Of a stretch of DNA of 53,994 nucleotides, positions 34,783-40,527 are shown in pieces. Source of the stretch: Candidatus Peregrinibacteria bacterium. GTDB taxonomy: Bacteria; Patescibacteriota; Gracilibacteria; UM-FILTER-43-11. The first letter of the stretch is position 1, and each line of letters opens with the position of its first letter. Made by a program: the position numbers and the translations under genes. The stretch is from assembly GCA_003154375.1 (NCBI GenBank), contig PMDG01000028.1, positions 55,313 through 109,306 of the forward strand. The letters run 5' to 3'. Under the pieces are notes generated by a model that worked only from the letters and a program-made list of their open reading frames with translations, did not search any database and was not told where the DNA came from.

Positions 34783-35181
34783 ATGGAAAAAATCACCCTC
34801 GACTTCGTCCACCTCTGCGAGTATTCCCTCATTGATATGACGGGGAAGTTAAGCCTTATCGGTCTATTCGAGAACTTTAATTTCTCGGCCTTTCCCTCTA
34901 TATTCCCTAAATTCACCGTGGTGGCCACGCTCCGTTTCGCGACTTCTGGGAAAGCGGATTATCCGGCCCGAGTGGTGATCCTGAATCCCGACGGGACGGA
35001 GTTCGGCAAGGCGGATTACAGCCTTAGGGCCCAGGGTCCTGGCCTCGCGGTGCTGAATGCCAATTTTGTGAATCGTGAATTCCACATGCCTGGCGAGTAC
35101 AGTCTCGAGATCTGGATAGGGGATAAAAGGCTTGGCCGCAAGACGTTCACGGTGACGTTGATTGAACAGGCAAAGCAGTAG
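34783..35181 (+). CDS. DUF6941-like beta-sandwich protein
   Basis: A 132-residue cytosolic protein predicted to be all-beta: FVHLCEYSLIDMTGKLSLIG, LFENFNFSAFPSIFPKFTVV, RVVILNPDGTEF and PGEYSLEIWIGDKRLG, ending in a short basic/acidic tail. The order 'C-D/E-x-TGKLSLIGLFENI...P' fits what I recall of DUF6941; no activity is known. The ATG at 34783 is 7 bases after the 12-bp repeat, so its leader is repeat-derived. It is followed by the 8-5-8 palindrome copy at 35205. Confidence 0.55.
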   Translation: MEKITLDFVHLCEYSLIDMTGKLSLIGLFENFNFSAFPSIFPKFTVVATLRFATSGKADYPARVVILNPDGTEFGKADYSLRAQGPGLAVLNANFVNREFHMPGEYSLEIWIGDKRLGRKTFTVTLIEQAKQ

Positions 35182-35204
35182 TGAGTAAAATTATTGTTCA
35201 ACTT

Positions 35205-35225
35205 TTGTACAAATAATTTATTCAA
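35205..35225. repeat. 8-5-8 palindrome, copy 6 (intergenic)
   Basis: TTGTACAA-ATAAT-TTATTCAA, after the DUF6941-like stop. A half-site TTGTTCAA lies just before it at 35193-35200. Confidence 0.7.
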
Positions 35226-35241
35226 TAATGAGGCTTTATAC

Positions 35242-35270
35242 TTGCAAATTATATAAAAATATTGTAAAAT
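35242..35270 (+). promoter_or_regulatory. promoter of the gene at 35298
   Basis: TTGCAA (35242-35247), a 17-base AT-only spacer apart from one G and TAAAAT (35265-35270); leader about 20 nt. Confidence 0.65.
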
Positions 35271-35297
35271 ATACTAAATATAAGTAATCTGCATCCT

Positions 35298-35813
35298 ATG
35301 TCAGAAATTGAAAAGAGCAAATCTACGAAAGGGGAAATCATCAATGCGAAGGTAAAGGAGGAGATTTGCCCTGACTCTAGGATTGATGCTCCACGAGTTT
35401 TTTCTGAAAAAGAAATTTTAAGTGCCATCCAAGGCACCCTACGCACAAAGCCTGCACTTGCCAGGGAGGCCTTAACCGAAACAGGTCTCTTGGCAAAGAT
35501 TCGCATGTTTTTGAGGGGGATTTTTAGTGAAAAAGCGCCGAAACAAGAAAAGGGTGCGCCAACCCCGCTAAGAATTTCCAAGATTATCAAGGATAAGAGT
35601 GGGAATGTCGTATCGCTTGATGCTGTCGCGCCCAATGCCGGTGGAATGGGAAAAGATATCAAAATATTCTACCTTCTCCAGGGCAAGCATGGTCGAGATT
35701 CTAGTGCGGGGACCACGGTCATGCACGCGGGTTACGATATATCGGGAAAACGGATATCGGGCGAGGTGGTGTCTGAATTTAAGGGTGGAAAATGGGTCCA
35801 AATACCCAAATAG
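35298..35813 (+). CDS. hypothetical soluble protein
   Basis: A 171-residue protein I do not recognise. The first 90 residues are charged and helical (KGEIINAKVKEEICPDSRID, FSEKEILSAIQGTLR). The second half is Gly-rich and beta-like (ISKIIKDKSGNVVSLDAVAP, IKIFYLLQGKHGRDSSAGTT, then GGKWVQIPK). There is no signal peptide, membrane segment or cysteine pair. It starts MSE like the coiled-coil family but is not otherwise similar. It has its own promoter and an AT-leaning composition, so it belongs with the other lineage-specific genes. Confidence 0.65.
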   Translation: MSEIEKSKSTKGEIINAKVKEEICPDSRIDAPRVFSEKEILSAIQGTLRTKPALAREALTETGLLAKIRMFLRGIFSEKAPKQEKGAPTPLRISKIIKDKSGNVVSLDAVAPNAGGMGKDIKIFYLLQGKHGRDSSAGTTVMHAGYDISGKRISGEVVSEFKGGKWVQIPK

Positions 35814-35886
35814 GCGCACATTAAGGCGTGTACCGCAAGTTCCAATGGCTACTCGAAAGGCCTCATTCGGAGTTCGGTGATTTGAC

Positions 35887-35914
35887 TTGACTTAATATTA
35901 ATATGTAATATAAT
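35887..35914 (+). promoter_or_regulatory. promoter of GC-rich cassette 1
   Basis: TTGACT (35887-35892), a 16-base spacer and a perfect TATAAT (35909-35914). The leader to the ATG at 36088 is about 165 nt. Confidence 0.7.
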
Positions 35915-35969
35915 GTAATATGTGTCAATACCTAGGCTAAGCCTATGGGATGAGACAAATGATCATTGA

Positions 35970-36036
35970 AATCACTTGCGAACAATCGGTTTCGGCTTTC
36001 CGCAGGCATTGGATGCCAATGGAAAGCCGAAACCGA
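35970..36036 (+). other. structured leader of cassette 1
   Basis: AATCACTTGCGAAC (35970-35983) is the exact reverse complement of 36547-36560, just past the stop of the gene. It is followed at once by a perfect 16-bp stem, TCGGTTTCGGCTTTCC (35986-36001) with 36021-36036, whose loop holds a further CATTGG/CCAATG pairing. The function is unknown. Confidence 0.75.
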
Positions 36037-36087
36037 ACAGGTTAGCCAAACATTCCGGCATGGGGCCGGGATGGGAAGCGAACCAAA

Positions 36088-36543
36088 ATGGAGTCAACGA
36101 TGACGACGGAAGCGAAGACCTACAAGGCAGTCGTGAAGCCAGTCGCCGAGATGCTCTCGGCTGGGAAGTACGACCTAGCCAGCGAGTCGGTCACGGTCAA
36201 CATGCCAATCACGGACCTCGTGGTCGGCAAGGAGTTCGACGTCACGCTCGTCCCCTTCGGGCACGCGACGCTGAACGCCGAGGTCCTCGCGGAACTCGAT
36301 AAGCTCGGGCTCCGCGCGGCCGACCTGAAGGTGCTGGAGGCGCTCGTCGCCACCAACCCCGACCTCCTCTCCGAGGCGCCGATCGTGGCGCTCGGCACCA
36401 TCATGGTCGACTCCGCCGGCTGCAAGGTCTCTCCCCTGGTCCACAAGACCGCGGGCAAGCGCACCCTCAGCTCGGACTGGAACGACGAAGGCAACGAGTG
36501 GCTCGACACGAGCCTCTTCGCCGCCGTCCCCAAGGGCGACTAG
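36088..36543 (+). CDS. GC-rich 'AAVRK'-family protein, no signal peptide
   Basis: A 151-residue protein related to the C-terminal 130 residues of the secreted protein at 38083. Shared features are 'VTLV / VSLV', LAELDKLGLRAADLKVLEAL (against LVELDRMGLRASTLPELLAL), 'NPDL', 'ALGTIMV', then 'DW' and the ending 'LFAAVPKGD'. I recall proteins with this pattern (LGLRPA...ELLAF...PIVALGS...FLAVRK) as a much-expanded CPR family of unknown function. After the TAG stop the same frame continues His-Val-Arg-Lys-TGA, so the original family ending V-R-K-stop may have been cut off by a new stop. Codons are strongly G/C-ending, unlike the adjacent genes. Confidence 0.6.
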   Translation: MESTMTTEAKTYKAVVKPVAEMLSAGKYDLASESVTVNMPITDLVVGKEFDVTLVPFGHATLNAEVLAELDKLGLRAADLKVLEALVATNPDLLSEAPIVALGTIMVDSAGCKVSPLVHKTAGKRTLSSDWNDEGNEWLDTSLFAAVPKGD

Positions 36544-36546
36544 CAC

Positions 36547-36667
36547 GTTCGCAAGTGATTTTGGCCTATGGCCATGAGATTCAGGCTCCCCAAGAGCCCT
36601 GACCTTCAGGCCAATCGGCCGATCACTCTGAGCCCCTCCTGTCGCAAGATGGGGGAGGGCTCTTTTA
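36547..36667 (+). terminator. structured trailer and terminator of cassette 1
   Basis: The inverted copy GTTCGCAAGTGATT (36547-36560) leads to a stem TTGGCCT...AGGCCAA enclosing GGCTC/GAGCC. The terminator stem (36631-36662) has a GCAA loop and TCTTTT. The same order and the CCTGTCGCAAGA motif occur after the gene at 38083. Confidence 0.8.
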
Positions 36668-36668
36668 A

Positions 36669-36689
36669 ATGAATAAAATTTTTGTTCAA
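36669..36689. repeat. 8-5-8 palindrome, copy 7 (intergenic)
   Basis: ATGAATAA-AATTT-TTGTTCAA, between the cassette 1 terminator and the promoter at 36700. Confidence 0.65.
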
Positions 36690-36699
36690 TAAATAATAT

Positions 36700-36728
36700 T
36701 TGACACTTATATTATTAAGTGGTATTTT
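36700..36728 (+). promoter_or_regulatory. promoter of the DUF4256 gene
   Basis: A perfect TTGACA (36700-36705), 17 bases and TATTTT (36723-36728); leader about 18-20 nt. Confidence 0.75.
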
Positions 36729-36752
36729 AATATACCAATATTTCATCCAACA

Positions 36753-37571
36753 ATGAGCGATCCGAGTCCAATTCAGTCGGCCGGCAATGAGGATCTGGTC
36801 TCCGAGCTTGAGGCGAGGGAGAAAAAGAATCCTCTGGCAGAGGGGCTAAAAGAGCGCCTTGCCAATCTGGCCGGAGCGGTTCGACCCAAAGTCCAGATTG
36901 TGATCCCCCTTGTGACGGTGGTGAAGGAGCCACCGACGGCCATCGATACAGCCAAGGAGGCCCGTGAGCTTTCGCTCGTAGCGCGCGAAGCCCTTTTTGT
37001 GACCCTTCAATCGCGATTCGAAACGTTTCCAGAACGCCACAAGGGGGTAGAATGGAGCAGGGTCAAAGACGCCTTAGGGGCAAACAAAATGGCCCTATGG
37101 AGTATCCAGAAATTGGAGGAGAACGGTGGAGAGCCCGACGTTTTTAGGGCGGATCAGGCGGGGTTTGAAATCGGCGATTGCTCCGCGGAAAGCCCTGCCG
37201 TAAGGCGGAACTGCGTTTATGACAGCAAAGCGGAAGTTTCCGCCCGGAACATCGATCCCAATGGGAAGATCGATGGGAATGCGATTGAGAAGGCTTTCCA
37301 ATGGGGGGTCAAATTGATGAGTAGGGAGCAATACGAATATCTGCAAACCGTGGGTCGTTTTGATTCAGTGATCCAGAGCATGCTTGAAACTTCTGACGAA
37401 ATGATGCGGGATGGCGGTGTGCTTTGCGGTTTCCTTTGTCCCTCTGGCGTCTATATTGGCAGAGGCGATATCCTCGAGCACCGTGAGGATAGGGCGTTTC
37501 GTTGCGCGCTAAAGGTTAAGTGGGTTGAAGATAAGTCAAAACAATCGCTTTCAAAGAAATTGAACAAATAA
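36753..37571 (+). CDS. DUF4256 protein
   Basis: A 272-residue cytosolic protein. Residues about 90-255 fit DUF4256 well: ERHKGVEWSRVKDALGANKM, LEENGGEPDVFRAD, CSAESPAVRRNCVYDSKAEV, NAIEKAFQWGVKLMSREQYE, YLQTVGRFDSVIQSMLETSD and FRCALKVKWV. Standard family members are about 190 residues; here an extra N-terminus of 85 residues is charged and contains a Val/Ile stretch. The family's biochemical role is unknown. Two more diverged homologs lie at 18962 and 21327. The last codons and stop overlap an 8-5-8 palindrome (37560-37580). Confidence 0.82.
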   Translation: MSDPSPIQSAGNEDLVSELEAREKKNPLAEGLKERLANLAGAVRPKVQIVIPLVTVVKEPPTAIDTAKEARELSLVAREALFVTLQSRFETFPERHKGVEWSRVKDALGANKMALWSIQKLEENGGEPDVFRADQAGFEIGDCSAESPAVRRNCVYDSKAEVSARNIDPNGKIDGNAIEKAFQWGVKLMSREQYEYLQTVGRFDSVIQSMLETSDEMMRDGGVLCGFLCPSGVYIGRGDILEHREDRAFRCALKVKWVEDKSKQSLSKKLNK

Positions 37572-37580
37572 TTTATTCAA
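37560..37580. repeat. 8-5-8 palindrome, copy 8 (end of the DUF4256 gene)
   Basis: TTGAACAA-ATAAT-TTATTCAA. It encodes Leu-Asn-Lys-stop. Confidence 0.7.
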
Positions 37581-37601
37581 ATAATTAAGTTGATTATTGA
37601 G

Positions 37602-37630
37602 TTGACTTTTTGAGTATTTAATAATAAAAT
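37602..37630 (+). promoter_or_regulatory. promoter of GC-rich cassette 2
   Basis: TTGACT (37602-37607), a 17-base spacer and TAAAAT (37625-37630). The leader to the first gene is about 180 nt. Confidence 0.65.
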
Positions 37631-37683
37631 ACAATACTGTCAACTATCTCCGCTAGGGGCTGGCTGACCCGTTCTTTTAAAAC

Positions 37684-37756
37684 ACTTGCGAACAAGCTCC
37701 TTTGGCCTAGCTCTCAGGATCCGATAGATTCGGAAATTGAGGGCTGTGGCCAAAGG
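37684..37756 (+). other. structured leader of cassette 2
   Basis: CACTTGCGAACAA, the same motif as in the cassette 1 leader, precedes a three-tier hairpin: CCTTTGGCC / GGCCAAAGG (37699-37707 with 37748-37756), then AGCTCTCA / TGAGGGCT, then TCCGA / TCGGA. The CACTTGCG part is complementary to CGCAAGTG at the end of the gene at 38083. Confidence 0.75.
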
Positions 37757-37816
37757 GTTATAAACATTGAAAAAAGTTCAGCCTAGAAAGGCGAATTCAA
37801 ACCCGTGGAGGAGCGC

Positions 37817-37999
37817 ATGGTCAAAGGCAAGAGCTTCAAAGGTTTCATTCGAGAGGTTGAGCGTGAGGCTCGGAAAGAGGGTCGAGGCGAAGAGCTCGAT
37901 GCATATCGCGCCTACTACAAGAGCCGTGCCCAAGAGGCGCTGGCCAAGACCGTCAGGAAGAAGGCCAAGAAGGCGACCAAGGCGGGTCGTCGCAACTAA
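37817..37999 (+). CDS. small basic protein
   Basis: A 60-residue, very basic protein (MVKGKSFKGFIREVEREARK, ending KKAKKATKAGRRN), probably nucleic-acid-binding or ribosome-associated by charge alone. The ATG at 37817 is chosen because GGAGGAG lies 3-4 bases upstream, a strong Shine-Dalgarno and the only clear one noticed in the window; a GTG at 37805 is the alternative. Codons are G/C-ending as in the neighbouring cassette genes. It is probably co-transcribed with the gene at 38083. Confidence 0.6.
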   Translation: MVKGKSFKGFIREVEREARKEGRGEELDAYRAYYKSRAQEALAKTVRKKAKKATKAGRRN

Positions 38000-38082
38000 G
38001 TAATATAGACCGTGGCCAATGGATGCACGGTTTAAACTCGGCACGTCTGCTTCGGCGGACCTGCCTTTGCGTTGAGTAGACC

Positions 38083-39111
38083 ATGGAGAAACGTTGCATG
38101 TTGTTTGTCGCGGCCCTGCTGTTTGGCTTCGTCGTTCCCGCTTTCGCCGAGCCGCCAACCGAGGCATTGCTCGGCCAGGTGTTCACCTGCTACGCCACTG
38201 GGGGCATGACCCCCGAGGAGGCGGCGAAAGACGCTTTCGCGAAGAGGTCCGGCCTGACCCTCGATCAAGTCGAGGCGGGTTTCGTGCCTGAGATCGTGGA
38301 AGCTCCGGAGGGGTCTCTCGGCAAGATGGTCGCGAAAATGATGAGGAAGGGTGCGGCCGCGCCGACCAAGGCTGATGCCCCCGAGCAGTTCGACCCAGTT
38401 CGTTATATCGCGCCCCAGCAAGCCGGCAAGGCCACTTTTGCCCAGCAGATGGAGTTGGACAGACTCGTCAAAAGCGGCAATATTCTCGCCACTGATCTGG
38501 AGCCCTTCGTCGCGTCCCATAGGCCACCCACCAAAGACCAGCGTGTAGAGCTGAACAAGCTCATCGAGAGCGGCGCCATCAGTGCAGCCGACTTCGAGGC
38601 ATTTCTCGCGATCAGGCGGACGCCCAAGGCCGATGCCCCCGGTACCGTCCCGCTCACGCTCACGGTCGAGACCACCCATGCGGTAACCGTCGACTGCGAC
38701 AGCAACGCAGCCGCCAAGGCCGGGAAGTACGACCGGGTATTTGGTAGAATCATCCCTGAGCTCCTCCCCGAGCGTCTACCCGAGGCCAGCTGCAAGGCGG
38801 GCAGAGCCGAGGTCTCCCTCGTCCGCTGCAGCCGAGATGCCACAACCCTCGAGATCCTCGTCGAGCTTGACCGTATGGGGCTCCGTGCCTCTACATTGCC
38901 AGAACTTCTCGCCCTCGGCGCCGTGTACCCCGACCTCCAGAAGAAGTTCCGGATTGGGGCTCTCGGTTCCGGTTCGCAGATCAGCTTGGCTTGTCGCGTC
39001 GTTAGGCCGCTCCTCAGCGTGCACAATGGCGAGCGCAGGCTCCATCTGGATTGGTGCGACTCCGACAGGCAGTTTGACGCCAGCATTCGCTTCGCCGCCG
39101 TCCGCAAGTGA
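38083..39111 (+). CDS. GC-rich secreted 'AAVRK'-family protein with two internal repeats
   Basis: A 342-residue exported protein. Signal peptide residues 1-22 (MLFVAALLFGFVVPAFA, then EPP). Residues about 115-185 hold two tandem units of about 32 residues (MELDRLVKSGNILATDLEPF and VELNKLIESGAISAADFEAF). The C-terminal 130 residues (LVELDRMGLRASTLPELLAL, FRIGALGSGSQIS, DWCDSDRQF, ending FAAVRK) are shared with the protein at 36088. It has six cysteines after the signal peptide. The last codons CGC-AAG-TGA (Arg-Lys-stop) are complementary to the CACTTGCG motif of the leader. The 5' motif CCTGCCTTTG...TTGAGTAGA (38060-38079) matches that before the gene at 9265. Function unknown. Confidence 0.7.
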   Translation: MEKRCMLFVAALLFGFVVPAFAEPPTEALLGQVFTCYATGGMTPEEAAKDAFAKRSGLTLDQVEAGFVPEIVEAPEGSLGKMVAKMMRKGAAAPTKADAPEQFDPVRYIAPQQAGKATFAQQMELDRLVKSGNILATDLEPFVASHRPPTKDQRVELNKLIESGAISAADFEAFLAIRRTPKADAPGTVPLTLTVETTHAVTVDCDSNAAAKAGKYDRVFGRIIPELLPERLPEASCKAGRAEVSLVRCSRDATTLEILVELDRMGLRASTLPELLALGAVYPDLQKKFRIGALGSGSQISLACRVVRPLLSVHNGERRLHLDWCDSDRQFDASIRFAAVRK

Positions 39112-39187
39112 TTGGCTTCCTGGTTTTTAGCTCTTGGTCCCCGGCACGTTTCGGGGGTTGCAGAGCTAAGCCATGAGGCACCTTATG

Positions 39188-39223
39188 CCCTTTCCTGTCG
39201 CAAGACAGGGAAGGGCTCTTTTT
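39188..39223 (+). terminator. terminator of cassette 2
   Basis: A 12-bp stem CCCTTTCCTGTC / GACAGGGAAGGG with one wobble and a GCAA loop, then CTCTTTTT. It is preceded by a TAGCTCT/AGAGCTA hairpin at about 39127-39170. Confidence 0.9.
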
Positions 39224-39310
39224 AATGTTTGCGAATTTAGGTCTGAAATTCGATTTTGATCGTGCTCGGTTTCGTACTAATATAAAGCCGTTATTTTTAT
39301 CGAAACCAAC

Positions 39311-40480
39311 ATGAACCTCAAAACTCTCAAAGACGCCCCGAAATTGGCGGGCAAAAAAGTCCTCGTCCGCGTGGATTTCAATGTTCCGTTGGACGACAAG
39401 GGCAATGTGAAGAGTGACAAGCGCATCAAGTTTGCTTTGCCCACGATCCAGTATCTGCTCGACCAAAAGGCGAAGCAGATCATTTTGATGAGTCATGTGG
39501 GTCGCCCCAAGGTGAACGAGCCGAACCTGAAAACCGACAAGATCGCCGTCCGATTGTCCGAATTGCTCAAGATGCCAGTGGCCAAGGTGGACGATTGGGG
39601 CGAGAAGGGGATTCCGAGCGATCAGGTCGTCCTTTTGGAGAATCTTCGTTTCAATAAGGGTGAAAAGTCAAAAGTCGAAGCTGAACGAGATACCTTCGGA
39701 AAACAACTCGCCAGTCTGGCAGATGTTTATGTGAACGATGCCTTCAGCAATTCCCATCGTGCCCACGCCAGCATGACCTCGGTGCCGAAATATATTCCGG
39801 GTTTCGCCGGTTTCGGAGTCGAAAAAGAGGTCGCTGCCTTGGCCGCGGCCCTCGAAAAGCCTGAGCATCCTATGGTTGCCGTCATCGGCGGTCTCAAGGC
39901 CGATAAATTGGGAGCCATCGTCAATTTGATGAAGATGGCGGATTCGGTGCTGGTCGCTGGGGCGCTCTCATTTTCACTCCTGAAGTCCAAAGGTCTCGAT
40001 ATGGGTGCCAGCAAGATCGACGATGAAGGCTTGGAGGAAATGAAGGATGTGGTCGCCAAGGTGCTCAAGGCAAAGAATGTCGTGTTGCCAGTCGATGCCG
40101 TGGTCGCCGACAAGTTCGCGGAGGATGCAGAATCCAAAGTGGTATCGGTCGACAAGATTCCCGCCGGCTGGATGGCTCTCGACCTCGGCCCCAAGACGAT
40201 CAAGGATTACGTGGCCCGCATCAAGGAGGCCAAGACCGTGCTCTGGTTCGGCCCCATTGGCGTTTTTGAATTCAAAAAGTTTGCCACAGGCACCGAAACC
40301 ATTGCCAAGGCGATTGCCGCTGGCAAGGGCCTCAAAATTGTCGGGGGAGGGGATAGCGCCTCGGCCGCCGAGAAGCTAGGTGTTGCAAAGGATATGACCC
40401 TTGTTTCCACCGGAGGCGGCGCATCATTGGAAATGATTGAAGGGAAGGAGATGCCCGGCCTTAAGGTGTTGATGAAATAA
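39311..40480 (+). CDS. pgk: phosphoglycerate kinase
   Basis: Pgk transfers phosphate from 1,3-bisphosphoglycerate to ADP in glycolysis. The 389-residue protein has VLVRVDFNVPLDDKG, SHVGRPKVNEP, NLRFNKGEKSK, NDAFSNSHRAHASMTSVPKY, GVEKEVAALAAALE, VIGGLKADKLGAI, WFGPIGVFEF and the nucleotide-binding GGGDSASAAEKLG and STGGGASLEMIEGKEMPGL. All canonical substrate and nucleotide motifs are intact. The length is typical (about 390-400). No gap is present, so unlike in some CPR it is not fused with Tpi or truncated. The downstream gene starts 47 bases later behind a CCCTAGN heptad repeat. Confidence 0.97.
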   Translation: MNLKTLKDAPKLAGKKVLVRVDFNVPLDDKGNVKSDKRIKFALPTIQYLLDQKAKQIILMSHVGRPKVNEPNLKTDKIAVRLSELLKMPVAKVDDWGEKGIPSDQVVLLENLRFNKGEKSKVEAERDTFGKQLASLADVYVNDAFSNSHRAHASMTSVPKYIPGFAGFGVEKEVAALAAALEKPEHPMVAVIGGLKADKLGAIVNLMKMADSVLVAGALSFSLLKSKGLDMGASKIDDEGLEEMKDVVAKVLKAKNVVLPVDAVVADKFAEDAESKVVSVDKIPAGWMALDLGPKTIKDYVARIKEAKTVLWFGPIGVFEFKKFATGTETIAKAIAAGKGLKIVGGGDSASAAEKLGVAKDMTLVSTGGGASLEMIEGKEMPGLKVLMK

Positions 40481-40495
40481 ATTGGAATGTTGCCC

Positions 40496-40526
40496 CCCTA
40501 GACCCTAGCCCCTAGTCCCTAGACCC
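40496..40526. repeat. heptad repeat CCCTAGN x4
   Basis: CCCTAGA, CCCTAGC, CCCTAGT, CCCTAGA, CCC without any indel; the ATG of the next gene is at 40528, one base further. Confidence 0.9.
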
Positions 40527-40527
40527 G

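Noticed and set aside
35970-36560. Integron-type attC site at the GC-rich cassettes
   Set aside because: The inverted motif lacks the GTTRRRY core and no integrase is present. The motif is better explained by complementarity to the gene end.
34352-39111. Diversity-generating retroelement (Avd-like four-helix protein near lectin-like 'AAVRK' proteins)
   Set aside because: There is no reverse transcriptase and no template/variable repeat pair with A-specific differences in the window. The helical protein fits the S23 type better.
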